From: Gp1-AA145 sp963757135
GTDB taxonomy: Bacteria; Acidobacteriota; Terriglobia; Terriglobales; Acidobacteriaceae
Direction of reading: 5' to 3'
NCBI GenBank assembly: GCA_963757135.1
Contig: CAVWQE010000006.1
Location: 310,001-374,000, forward strand
DNA: 64,000 nucleotides
Shown: positions 56,963-64,000 of the stretch, one piece after another
Layout of the letters: each line of letters starts with the position of its first letter
Numbering within the stretch: the stretch's first letter is position 1
Program-made: the position numbers and the translations under genes
Notes under the pieces: model-generated
The model's database searches: none
What the model saw: only the letters and a program-made list of their open reading frames with translations
Told to the model about the DNA's origin: nothing

Positions 56963-58066
56963 GTGAGACATCTTTTTTTCACCACGTCTGCTGTTTTCAC
57001 CCTTCTTGCTGCAAGTGCCGCTGGGCAAAGCCAAAAAGCAGGCCAACAAGTCTGGCATTTCGCGGTTTCCGGAGATTCCCGGAACTGCGGCGACATAGTG
57101 ATGCCTGCGATTGCGGCCGACTCAGCCAAGCATAACGGCGTCTTTTACTGGCATTTAGGTGACCTGCGAGCAATTTATGGCGCCGATCAGGATTTCGTCG
57201 CGGAAAACACGCGTCAGGGTCAGCCCACCGACCTGGCAGATTACGAGGCTCGCGCCTGGGACGATTTCATCGACAACCAAATAAAGGTGTGGGGCGATAC
57301 TCCTTTTTATCTCGGCATCGGCAATCACGAGGTCACGCCGCCAAAGACCCGGGCGGAATTTCTATCGAAATTTCACGCCTACCTCGATCGTCCAGACGTT
57401 CGCGAGCAACGACTGAAAGATGACTCCAGGGCGACGGAACCTAAAACTTATTTTCACTGGATGCGCGACGGCATCGATTTCATCTACGTGGACAACGCCA
57501 CAGCCGACCAGTTTGATTCCGCGCAGATGAAGTGGATCAAGGGTGTGCTCGACCGCGATCGCAAGGATGATTCAATCCGCACGGTCGTGGTGGGGATGCA
57601 CAAGGCGTTGCCTGAGAGTATCTCGATCAATCACAGCATGAACGAATCGCCGGCCGGAATTACGAGTGGGCGCAAGGTTTACCAGATGCTGCTCAAAATG
57701 CAGAATGACGGACACAAGTTTGTGTACGTTCTGGCAAGCCATTCGCATTACTTCATGGATGGCACGTTCAATACTTCATATTGGAAGGCGAACGGCGGAG
57801 TTTTGCCGGGATGGATCATTGGAACCGCCGGCGCTGAGCGATACCCGTTGCCGCCAAATGCCGGCGACGCGCATGCCGCAAAGACTAATGTTTATGGGTA
57901 TCTGCTGGCTACAGTGAACCCCGAGGGCAAGGTTCCGGGAACCATCGAATTCAAGTTTGAGGAACTGAACGAGAGTCAGATTTCCGACGACGTTGTGCAG
58001 CGCTTTGGAAAACCGGCAGTCCACGAATGCTTCATCGGGAACCGAAGAAACGTTCCAATCGAATAA
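56963..58066 (+). CDS. Exported metallophosphoesterase
   Basis: 367-aa calcineurin-like phosphoesterase. A signal peptide (RHLFFTTSAVFTLLAASAAG) precedes the metal motifs FAVSGDSRNCG, YWHLGDLRAIYG, LGIGNHEV, VVVGMHKALP and YVLASHSHYFMDG, which make up a dinuclear-metal site, though GDxR and GNHE vary slightly from consensus. GTG 56963 is chosen because GGAAAGAG lies upstream and the signal peptide starts there. Divergent from the DUF1223 gene (112 bp). Different from the Tat-exported phosphoesterase at 30136-31116 in sequence and signal type. Confidence 0.85.
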   Translation: MRHLFFTTSAVFTLLAASAAGQSQKAGQQVWHFAVSGDSRNCGDIVMPAIAADSAKHNGVFYWHLGDLRAIYGADQDFVAENTRQGQPTDLADYEARAWDDFIDNQIKVWGDTPFYLGIGNHEVTPPKTRAEFLSKFHAYLDRPDVREQRLKDDSRATEPKTYFHWMRDGIDFIYVDNATADQFDSAQMKWIKGVLDRDRKDDSIRTVVVGMHKALPESISINHSMNESPAGITSGRKVYQMLLKMQNDGHKFVYVLASHSHYFMDGTFNTSYWKANGGVLPGWIIGTAGAERYPLPPNAGDAHAAKTNVYGYLLATVNPEGKVPGTIEFKFEELNESQISDDVVQRFGKPAVHECFIGNRRNVPIE

Positions 58067-58160
58067 CAACTCTACCCCGGGTGGCCGAGCATGCGACCAC
58101 CCCACGGCAGAGATTTCGAACATGTTAATTGAAGCAGCGAATCGGGGTACGTTGACTCGG

Positions 58161-58418
58161 CTATGCTGACATCGATCTACGCTGGCTGCGGGTTTCGCGA
58201 ATCGACGAAACACCGCGGCGAACGTTCAGCCATCCCTGGTCCTGAAACACTTTGAACAGGTCATACGAATAGGGGATCTCGCCGGTGATGATCTCTTCTC
58301 TTCCCTGATCATCGGTTACGGCGAAGGCAACTTGCACTGGCTCGTCAGGCGAGTTTTGCTTGGTGAAGTGGACGAGTTTTACGTTGAGAGTGTCTTGTTC
58401 TTGTGGTTGCAGTGCCAT
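58161..58418 (-). CDS. Small conserved hypothetical protein (85 aa)
   Basis: 85-aa soluble protein: QDTLNVKLVHFTKQNSPDEP, VQVAFAVTDDQGREEIITGE, IPYSYDLFKVFQDQGWLNVR, then a basic tail (SSIRETRSQRRSMSA). A very good ribosome binding site (GAGGAGAG) precedes ATG 58418, which supports expression. No family recognised. Confidence 0.65.
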   Translation of the reverse strand: MALQPQEQDTLNVKLVHFTKQNSPDEPVQVAFAVTDDQGREEIITGEIPYSYDLFKVFQDQGWLNVRRGVSSIRETRSQRRSMSA

Positions 58419-58746
58419 ATTAGTTCTCTCCTCGTCTTTCAGTTTTTTGGGAACGCGCCCATCTTAAAAAACAACCAGAGCAGGCTCAACCGCTAATCCA
58501 AAGTACGCCGGAAAAAACTGTGGATATTGCGAGAGGGATTCGCCGAGGATTAACGAATGGTTAATAAGCAATCAGCACTTAGCCCGTACGAAGTGATAGA
58601 AAATTTCCGCCGCAAGAAGCCAGCAATAACAACCCATTGCGGCTAAACCGCGCCTACTGGAAGCTGAGTGCTGACTGCTGAGTGCATGGGTGCTCCCATG
58701 CTATACTTTTCTATCCCAAAGCTGTTGAAAGCGAACGGAGGTTTGT
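58419..58746. other. Gene-free leader region upstream of infC
   Basis: About 330 bp without a coding frame. It holds a 17-bp imperfect inverted repeat (AGCAATCAGCACTTAGC at about 58568 and GCTGAGTGCTGACTGCT at about 58661), a perfect palindrome GCATGGG-TGCT-CCCATGC (58684-58701) and the infC promoter -10 region. No terminator-like T run is seen, so the usual ribosomal-protein attenuator is not evident. Confidence 0.6.
58684..58707 (+). promoter_or_regulatory. infC promoter: extended -10 with overlapping palindrome
   Basis: TGCTATACT (58699-58707) is an extended -10 box. It overlaps the 7-4-7 palindrome GCATGGGTGCTCCCATGC, which could be an operator. Transcription would start about 33 nt before the infC start codon. 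No clear -35 is seen, as is usual for extended -10 promoters. Confidence 0.5.
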
Positions 58747-59304
58747 ATCGATAAACGTTTTATCCGCACAAATGAGCGTATTCGCGCGCGCGAAATTCGC
58801 GTGATCGGCGATGAAGGCGAGCAGATCGGAATCATGCCGCCGTTTGAAGCGCTCAAGATGGCCCGCGAAAAGAACTTGGACCTGGTCGAGATTTCCCCCA
58901 CCGCGCAGCCCCCGGTTTGCCGCATCATGGATTATGGGAAATTCCTGTACCAGCAGGAAAAAAAAGAGCGCGAGGCCAAGAAGCACCAGAAGACGATCAC
59001 CGTTAAAGAAGTGAAGTTCCGCATCAACGTGGACGATCACGACTACGAGACCAAAAAAAACCACGTGCTGCGTTTTTTGGACGAGGGCGACAAAGTCAAG
59101 GCCACGATCTTTTTTCGCGGACGCGAGATGACCCGCACCGGGCTGGGGCGCGGAATTTTGGAACGTCTGATTAAAGATATCGGCGACCGCGGAATTGTTG
59201 AGTTCCGGCCGCGGCAGGAAGGCAATACGCTGCACGCCATTCTTGCGCCAAACGCGAAAAAGCCGGGAGAAAAGCAAGCGCCGGCTGCCGCTCGACAGGC
59301 GTAA
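58747..59304 (+). CDS. infC: Translation initiation factor IF-3, starting at ATC
   Basis: IF-3 binds the 30S subunit, prevents premature 50S joining and proofreads start codons. The N-domain begins IDKRFIRTNERIRAREIRVI, then IMPPFEALKMAREKNLDLVE, CRIMDYGKFLYQQEKKEREA, and the C-domain KFRINVDDHDYETKKNHVLR, IFFRGREMTRTGLG. No ATG, GTG or TTG fits the conserved N-terminus: the only position with a ribosome binding site is ATC 58747, 5 nt after GGAGG (58737-58741). IF-3 genes are known to use rare codons (AUU in E. coli, AUC or AUA elsewhere) for autoregulation. GTG 58801 would cut off 18 conserved residues. 185 aa. First gene of infC-rpmI-rplT. Confidence 0.93.
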   Translation: MDKRFIRTNERIRAREIRVIGDEGEQIGIMPPFEALKMAREKNLDLVEISPTAQPPVCRIMDYGKFLYQQEKKEREAKKHQKTITVKEVKFRINVDDHDYETKKNHVLRFLDEGDKVKATIFFRGREMTRTGLGRGILERLIKDIGDRGIVEFRPRQEGNTLHAILAPNAKKPGEKQAPAAARQA

Positions 59305-59305
59305 A

Positions 59306-59392
59306 AATCCGCGCTTGGTATTTGGCACTTAGCATTTGGCCAATTGAGGCTTGTGCTAGCCAAATGCTAAATGCCAAGTGCTAATTGCTGGA
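59306..59392. repeat. 'TTGGCACTTAGCATTTGGC' inverted repeat between infC and rpmI
   Basis: TTGGCACTTAGCATTTGGC and GCCAAATGCTAAATGCCAA pair over 19 positions with one mismatch, 18 nt apart. It is a strong AT-rich stem inside a conserved operon and not followed by a T run, so transcription probably continues. Confidence 0.65.
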
Positions 59393-59401
59393 GTTTAGAA
59401 A

Positions 59402-59596
59402 ATGCCGAAGCTGAAAACACACAAAGGCGCCGCCAAGCGCTTCAAGAAGACTGGGACTGGAAAAGTAAAGCGGTCAAAGGCTTTTCTGCGCCACATTCTG
59501 ACCTCGAAAGACAAAAAGCGGAAGAGCCACTTGGGGACATCGACTCTGGTCAGCGACGCGGACACACCAAAAGTAAAGAGAATGATTCCCTACTAG
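59402..59596 (+). CDS. rpmI: Ribosomal protein bL35
   Basis: 64-aa 50S subunit protein. The sequence PKLKTHKGAAKRFKKTGTGK, then VKRSKAFLRHILTSKDKKRK, with C-terminal DTPKVKRMIPY is canonical bL35. GGAG lies about 9 nt before ATG. Between infC and rplT as in most bacteria. Confidence 0.98.
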   Translation: MPKLKTHKGAAKRFKKTGTGKVKRSKAFLRHILTSKDKKRKSHLGTSTLVSDADTPKVKRMIPY

Positions 59597-59597
59597 G

Positions 59598-59640
59598 GGT
59601 TTTTCTCAGTGATCTCTGTGCCCTCCGTGGTAAAAATTTT
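59598..59640. repeat. 'CCTCTGTGGT' type repeat arm in the rpmI-rplT gap
   Basis: TTTTTCTCAGTGATCTCTGT followed by GCCCTCCGTGGTAAAAATTT is a single arm of the same family as 3986-4087 and 8529-8615. Confidence 0.6.
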
Positions 59641-59744
59641 CGCCCGGAGTGGGTGCGGAAAAAGCGCAGACAAACGCGCGAGCGAGTGAAGAGGCACATC
59701 CTGCCTCCAGCCGCTAATTTAGAAGTCAAAAAAGGAGCAATACC

Positions 59745-60110
59745 ATGCCTCGTGTAAAACGCGGGACCAAACGCCGCGCCAAACGGAAAAAAATATTAGA
59801 CCGCGCCAGCGGTTATTTCCTCACAAAATCCAAACTCTACCGTTCGGCGAAAGAAGCCGTCGAACGCGGACTGAAGTTTGCCTATTCCGGACGCAAGCAG
59901 AAGAAGCGCCAATACCGTTCGCTGTGGATCGTCCGCATCGGCGCCGCCGCCAAGCTGAACGGCATGAGCTACAACCAGTTCATCCATGGATTGAAAACGG
60001 CGGGCGTTGAGCTCGACCGCAAAATCCTGGCTGATCTCGCAGTGAACGATGCCGCCGCTTTTAAAAGTCTCGCCGAGCAGGCGAAGGGCGCTCTCAGCGG
60101 GGCAGCGTAG
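59745..60110 (+). CDS. rplT: Ribosomal protein bL20
   Basis: 121-aa 50S subunit protein that nucleates 23S rRNA folding and, in many bacteria, represses its own operon by binding the leader. Landmarks: PRVKRGTKRRAKRKKILDRA, SGYFLTKSKLYRSAKEAVER, RKQKKRQYRSLWIVRIGAAA, LNGMSYNQFIHGLKTAGVEL. AAAGGAG precedes the ATG. It is followed by a 690-bp repeat-rich spacer before pheS. Confidence 0.98.
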   Translation: MPRVKRGTKRRAKRKKILDRASGYFLTKSKLYRSAKEAVERGLKFAYSGRKQKKRQYRSLWIVRIGAAAKLNGMSYNQFIHGLKTAGVELDRKILADLAVNDAAAFKSLAEQAKGALSGAA

Positions 60111-60800
60111 TTTAGCCTTCAGTTCCGGCCTTGATGCACAGGCCGTCAGCTCGAACCTGGGCTCGGGCCATTGTGGAAGAGCGGCCATTTATGGCCGCGT
60201 AAGCGAAGTCTTATTCGCCGGGCTTTAGCCCTGGCGAGCCCTAAAGGGCGGGTTACGATCAATAACGCGGCTCTAAAGAGCCGCTCTTTCACGTACCCGA
60301 CTAGGTTCGTATCAGGGCACGCCTTCAGGCGTGCCGAACGCGTTTCCCTTATACTCTGTCATTCCGAGCGGAGCATGATCATTCGCGAAGCGATGATCAT
60401 GCGGAGCCGAGGAAGCTGCTTTTGAAGGTTTGCGAAAGGCACGCAGCTTCCATTTACGCTGGGATTGATGAGTCTGTATGAATTAGGCGAGAACCAGCCG
60501 CGAAGCGGCGGAACATAATTAGCCCCGCACGTAAGTGCGGGGTGGGTCTGGCGGGACTCACTTCGGAACGATCTACATCCCAGCACTCACGTGCTGGGCT
60601 AGTTAAATGTCGCCGCTAAAGCGGCTGGTGCGCCAATAGCCCGGTCTGTTCGGTAAGGATCGAAAGTCGCGAAACGTCGGCATTCCGGTCGATTTGTTCG
60701 CAGAACCGGGAGCCGCGAAGCGGCGCAGGAATGCAGCCCACGGCGCGAGCCGTGGGGCGCAAACACCACTAGACAAAGCCCCGAAGGGGCGAAAGAAGAC
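60111..60800. repeat. 690-bp gene-free array of assorted short palindromes
   Basis: At least ten different perfect palindromes of the same format (short GC arms around AA, TTTA, GTAA or GAAG): GCGGCCATTTATGGCCGC (60181), GCGGCTCTAAAGAGCCGC (60267), GGCACGCCTTCAGGCGTGCC (60316), CCCCGCACGTAAGTGCGGGG (60523), CCCAGCACTCACGTGCTGGG (60579), GCCGCTAAAGCGGC (60612), CCCACGGCGCGAGCCGTGGG (60738), GCCCCGAAGGGGC (60778). The 'GTCATTCCGAGCG' family is also present (60358-60422), with an internal GCATGATCAT/ATGATCATGC palindrome. No plausible gene is seen in it. Confidence 0.75.
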
Positions 60801-61985
60801 ATGGCGTACACCGTTCCCAAACTGAAGGACTTTTCGCCGGCGGCGCTGGACAAGGCCTCTAATGAATTGCTATTGGCGCTCGCGGCGGATGCCCAAACAG
60901 TGAAGAACGAATCCGACTGGAAGCGGTTTCACGATGAATGGATTTCACGAAAAGCTGGTGTAAAGGCGAAGCTCAACGAACTTTGGTTAAAAGCTGCCAC
61001 AAAAGAGAGTAAGCGTCTCGTCGGAATTCGCGTCAATGAACTGAACGGGAAGATTGAGGACGCGGTCAAATTATCCAAGCGGCGGTTTGAGGTCGTTAAC
61101 CACCTCAAGACAGTTCGTTCGGTCTCGGCGGTTGATTCGTTTGATGCTAGAGACAGCGCCTCCGCAATTGTCACATCGGCCATCGACATCTCTCTTCCCG
61201 GCATTCGCCGCCCGATTGGCGCAGAGCACCCCATCATCCGCTCGCAAAATGAAATTGTCGCCGTCTTTAAGAACCTCGGATACTCCGTCGCCGAAGGGCC
61301 GGTGATCGAGACCGACTACTACAATTTCGAGGCGCTGAACTTTCCGCCTAATCATCCTGCGCGCGACACGCAAGATACGCTGTTCCTCGCCAATCAGGCG
61401 TCGAAGCCGCGCCGCGAGCAATTGCTGTTGCGCACGCACACTTCGCCCGTGCAGATTCGCACCATGGAGAAGCTGAAGCCGCCGCTGCGAATCGTGATTC
61501 CGGGGAAAGTTCATCGCAACGATCCGCCCGACGCCAGCCACTCGCCGATGTTTCACCAGGTCGAAGGCCTCGCGGTCGACACCAACATTACCTTCGGCGA
61601 TTTGAAAGGTACGCTCGACCACGCCATGAAGGCGCTGTTCGGGTCGGATGTGAAAACCAGCTTTCGTCCATCGTTCTTCCCGTTCACCGAACCCAGCGCG
61701 GAAATGTTCGTGTCGTGTTTCATCTGTGGAGGCAGCGGCAAGCGCGGTGATGACAATGCACCCTGCCGCCCCTGCAAGCAGACGGGATGGATCGAGATTC
61801 TCGGCTGCGGCATGGTCGATCCCAATGTTTTCGAGTTCGTGAAGCACAACGGCTACGATCCCGAGAAGATTTCCGGCTTCGCCTTCGGCATGGGTGTAGA
61901 CCGAATCGCCATGCTGAAATACGGCCTTGATGATTTGCAGTTGTTCTTTCAGGGGGACGTGAGATTCTTGGAACAATTTGGGTGA
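60801..61985 (+). CDS. pheS: Phenylalanyl-tRNA synthetase alpha subunit
   Basis: Catalytic subunit of the alpha2beta2 enzyme. Class II motifs: RPIGAEHPIIRSQNEIVAVF, VAEGPVIETDYYNFEALNFP, HTSPVQIRTM (motif 2 region), FHQVEGLAVD, and FGMGVDRIAMLKYGLDDLQL (motif 3). At 394 aa it is longer than the usual 330-350. The excess includes about 25 residues before the catalytic domain (VRSVSAVDSFDARDSASAIV) and a zinc-finger-like insert CFICGGSG...CRPCKQTGWIEILG seen in some bacterial PheS. The N-terminal coiled-coil (about 15-100) for tRNA binding is present. Confidence 0.95.
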   Translation: MAYTVPKLKDFSPAALDKASNELLLALAADAQTVKNESDWKRFHDEWISRKAGVKAKLNELWLKAATKESKRLVGIRVNELNGKIEDAVKLSKRRFEVVNHLKTVRSVSAVDSFDARDSASAIVTSAIDISLPGIRRPIGAEHPIIRSQNEIVAVFKNLGYSVAEGPVIETDYYNFEALNFPPNHPARDTQDTLFLANQASKPRREQLLLRTHTSPVQIRTMEKLKPPLRIVIPGKVHRNDPPDASHSPMFHQVEGLAVDTNITFGDLKGTLDHAMKALFGSDVKTSFRPSFFPFTEPSAEMFVSCFICGGSGKRGDDNAPCRPCKQTGWIEILGCGMVDPNVFEFVKHNGYDPEKISGFAFGMGVDRIAMLKYGLDDLQLFFQGDVRFLEQFG

Positions 61986-62031
61986 GGCGACTCCATTTTT
62001 GGTTGTTGCTCGTTAGGTGACTTCGGTTTAA

Positions 62032-62508
62032 ATGAAAAAGGAATTTCGAACAAAGAATCTGCTTTCGCAGTTCGCTCTCAGTCCACGTTTCGTTGAGACT
62101 TACGACTGCGTGTTGCTGGCAGATGCTGGACCGGAACATATCCCGACGAGTAACCCGGGATCAAAAGAAGAAAGGCAGAAGACCGAGTACCTCGTAAATC
62201 GCAGGGATTTATGGGAACTGTTCGAGGTTCCCCCGCCCGAACCATCACCCCAGTTATTGTGCGACGCTGGGGATATGATCAAGGAAATCTGGCAAAACAA
62301 ACTAAAAGCAGAGTTTCCCTTCAGACAATTCATCGTCCAGTTCGAGTACGCTCCTCCTGTTTGTGACATTAGCTTCTTTCAAGCTCTTGACTGGCAACTA
62401 GCAATCGAAGAACAAGTCAAGTCAGAGAAGGGTAGTAGCAGGACGGATTGGCGACCGAAAATGGTTAGGAGCATGGCGGTGCAACCGAGTAAGCCGAAGA
62501 TTAAATGA
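62032..62508 (+). CDS. Unknown protein encoded between pheS and pheT
   Basis: 158-aa soluble protein without signal peptide or membrane helix: NLLSQFALSPRFVETYDCVL, LADAGPEHIPTSNPGSKEER, WELFEVPPPEPSPQLLCDAG, FRQFIVQFEYAPPVCDISFF. I recognise no family. Base composition looks lower in GC than pheS and pheT, which may indicate a later insertion. Its TGA stop overlaps the ATG of pheT (ATGA), so pheT translation appears coupled to it. pheS and pheT are normally adjacent, so an intervening gene is unusual. Confidence 0.7.
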   Translation: MKKEFRTKNLLSQFALSPRFVETYDCVLLADAGPEHIPTSNPGSKEERQKTEYLVNRRDLWELFEVPPPEPSPQLLCDAGDMIKEIWQNKLKAEFPFRQFIVQFEYAPPVCDISFFQALDWQLAIEEQVKSEKGSSRTDWRPKMVRSMAVQPSKPKIK

Positions 62509-64000
62509 AACTTTCATCCCATTGGATCCGCGACTTTGTCGATCTGCCTGTCGACAACCGCCGTCTCGCCGAGGATCTGACTTCGATCGGCATCGCGGTC
62601 GAAGGCATTTCCGGCGAAGGCGCGAATACCGTCTTCGAAATGGAAATCGGCACCAATCGCCCAGACGCAATGAATCATTATGGAGTAGCGCGCGAGGCGG
62701 CGGCACTGTATGCGCTCGCGCTGAAGCCGATCGAGACCTCAGTAACCAAAGCCGCTGATACAAGCGGATCGAGTGGCACGCCTGAAGCCGCGCCCTCCCG
62801 AACTGGCGACTTCGAAATCGCCATCGACGACGCCGAAGGTTGCTCTCGTTATACCGCGCAGATCGTTCGCGAAGTAAAGATCAAAGCGTCGCCAGAAACA
62901 ATTGTCAGCCGTCTTGCCCTTGTTGATCAGCGCGCCATCAACAATGCCGCCGATGCTTCGAATTACACACTTTGGGAAATGGGCCATCCCACCCACGCCT
63001 TCGACCTAGACCTGCTCGATGGCGGAAAGATCATCGTCCGTCGAGCTCGCGCCGGCGAAACTTTGAAGACGCTTGATGGAGTTGACCGCAAACTCTCGCC
63101 CGAAGACTTGATCATCGCCGATGCCAACAATCCCGTCGCTCTCGCCGGAGTCATGGGCGGCTTCGACACCATGATTACCGAGCGCACGAAAAATATTCTG
63201 ATCGAATCGGCCTGGTTCGATCCCATCGCCGTGCGGCGTACCGCCAAGCGTCATGGCCTGCACACTGACGCCTCGCATCGATTCGAGCGCGGCGCGGATT
63301 ACGGTGCGACGCCGATTGCTTGTGCGCTGGTCGCGCAAAGAATTATCGAATCTGGCGGCGGCGAACTTGACGGTTCCGCGATCGACGCCATCGCCCGCGA
63401 AATGGACCAGGCTCCAGTGGTCCTGCGTGCAGAGCGCGTTCAACGCATCCTCGGCGGCAAGATTGAAACTCATGAGATCGTCGCGATCCTCAAGCGACTC
63501 GGCTTCGAATTAATCCCCGAACCAGCGTCGCAGCCTGAATTTTCCGTTCGCATTCCCACGTGGCGGCTTGATGTCGAACGCGAGATCGATCTCATTGAAG
63601 AGATTGCGCGATTGCACGGCTACAACAAGTTCGCAAACACTTTGCCGGCATTCTCGGGTGCGGTCATTGAAAATCCGGTGGCGGCAAAGCAGGCGAAAAC
63701 CCGTTCCTCCCTGCTCGCCCTCGGATACAACGAAGCCGTCTCGCTTACATTTATTTCGCATGAAGATGCCGAAGCATTCTCGTCTTCGCCCGTTGCCGAA
63801 CTTGCTAACCCGTTGAGTGAAGAGGCCTCGCTGATGCGTAGCTCGCTGGTTCCCGGCATGCTGAACATGCTGGCTTACAACCTGAACCGTGGGACAGAGA
63901 ACGTCCGCCTCTTCGAAATCGGCGACGTGTACGAACTCGCGAGCGCTGGAACGACAGAGCACACGCGCATCTGCCTGGGCGCGAGCGCCCCGGCATTGCA
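62505..64000 (+). CDS. pheT: Phenylalanyl-tRNA synthetase beta subunit, truncated by window end
   Basis: First ~498 codons are visible. KLSSHWIRDFVDLPVDNRRL and DLTSIGIAVEGIS match the PheT N-terminus, but the sequence then jumps directly to FEMEIGTNRPDAMNHYGVAR. The ~110-residue OB-fold tRNA-binding domain normally inserted there is absent. Next come the B3/B4 editing region (NAADASNYTLWEMGHPTHAF, GGKIIVRRARAGETLKTLDG, AGVMGGFDTMITERTKNILI) and B5 (RVQRILGGKIETHEIVAILK). The class II-like fold follows (RSSLLALGYNEAVSLTFISH, NPLSEEASLMRSSLVPGML). The start ATG 62505 overlaps the upstream stop by 4 nt. Confidence 0.93.
   Translation, partial: MKLSSHWIRDFVDLPVDNRRLAEDLTSIGIAVEGISGEGANTVFEMEIGTNRPDAMNHYGVAREAAALYALALKPIETSVTKAADTSGSSGTPEAAPSRTGDFEIAIDDAEGCSRYTAQIVREVKIKASPETIVSRLALVDQRAINNAADASNYTLWEMGHPTHAFDLDLLDGGKIIVRRARAGETLKTLDGVDRKLSPEDLIIADANNPVALAGVMGGFDTMITERTKNILIESAWFDPIAVRRTAKRHGLHTDASHRFERGADYGATPIACALVAQRIIESGGGELDGSAIDAIAREMDQAPVVLRAERVQRILGGKIETHEIVAILKRLGFELIPEPASQPEFSVRIPTWRLDVEREIDLIEEIARLHGYNKFANTLPAFSGAVIENPVAAKQAKTRSSLLALGYNEAVSLTFISHEDAEAFSSSPVAELANPLSEEASLMRSSLVPGMLNMLAYNLNRGTENVRLFEIGDVYELASAGTTEHTRICLGASAPAL

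Noticed and set aside
58801..59304. infC starting at GTG 58801
   Set aside because: It would remove the conserved IF-3 N-terminal segment, and no Shine-Dalgarno sequence precedes it, whereas ATC 58747 has GGAGG 5 nt upstream.
60111..60800. CRISPR array in the repeat-rich spacer
   Set aside because: The palindromes differ from each other in sequence and spacing; there is no constant direct repeat with regular spacers and no cas gene.
61071..61976. 301-codon open frame opposite pheS
   Set aside because: Antisense to pheS with no protein-like features.

Overview
The window (about 64 kb, moderately GC-rich) reads as chromosome of an Acidobacteriota member, probably Terriglobia / Koribacter-like. 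This is an inference from gene content: a 1,294-residue TonB-dependent receptor with an N-terminal carboxypeptidase-regulatory-like domain, a DUF5818-type secreted protein, a PEP-CTERM protein, a 9-haem secreted cytochrome, a zinc-finger anti-sigma factor, and many short intergenic palindromic repeats ('CCTCTGTGGT', 'GGACAAGAATGTCC', 'GGGCTAAAGCCC', 'GTCATTCCGAGCG' types). No phage, CRISPR array, rRNA or intact insertion sequence is visible. One tRNA gene (Arg-CCG) is present.

Layout. 0-16 kb: housekeeping and secreted proteins (pepA 3' part, AbrB-like protein, argS, larC, metG, a TatD hydrolase, yajQ, polyprenyl diphosphate synthase, multihaem cytochrome, DUF5818 protein, DedA-rhodanese fusion with an in-frame TGA, CYTH protein, ssb, pterin dehydratase, PEP-CTERM protein). 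16-28 kb: YpdA-like reductase, aspartase, a divergent fatty-acid beta-oxidation pair (FadN-like / thiolase), siroheme synthase N-domain, an HtrA-like protease downstream of a compact operon of unknown genes, a HAD phosphatase and hydroxybutyryl-CoA dehydrogenase. 28-35 kb: an ECF sigma/anti-sigma pair divergent from a Tat-exported phosphoesterase, a cupredoxin and a ferritin-like protein, then a glycosyltransferase and a DUF4097 protein. 34.8-43.5 kb: six leftward genes (three class III aminotransferases, methylmalonate-semialdehyde dehydrogenase, a second aldehyde dehydrogenase, an APC permease), which look like catabolism of omega- or beta-amino acids. 43.6-50.2 kb: TonB receptor, divergent MerR-XRE-cupin regulator and secreted amidohydrolase. 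50-58.4 kb: RRM protein with a hairpin leader, tRNA-Arg with a duplicated 3' end, two GT-C membrane glycosyltransferases, threonine aldolase, DUF1223 protein, phosphoesterase. 58.7-64 kb: infC-rpmI-rplT-pheS-(unknown gene)-pheT.

Most interesting points. (1) The DedA-rhodanese gene is interrupted by TGA exactly where a CxC active-site loop would have its second cysteine. The frame stays open for 52 more codons of good rhodanese sequence, and a perfect 7-bp hairpin with a 5-nt loop lies 14 nt downstream, so it is a candidate selenoprotein. (2) Intergenic repeat families appear in-frame inside argS, larC and metG, and at the C-terminus of the permease, always in linkers or loops, like the palindromic elements known inside Rickettsia proteins. 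(3) A 25-bp copy of the tRNA-Arg 3' end lies 157 bp downstream of the original. (4) infC begins with ATC. (5) An unknown gene is translationally coupled between pheS and pheT, and PheT lacks its N-terminal tRNA-binding OB domain.

Everything here is read by eye from the sequence. Functions are family assignments. Starts moved away from the longest frame are explained in the entries.
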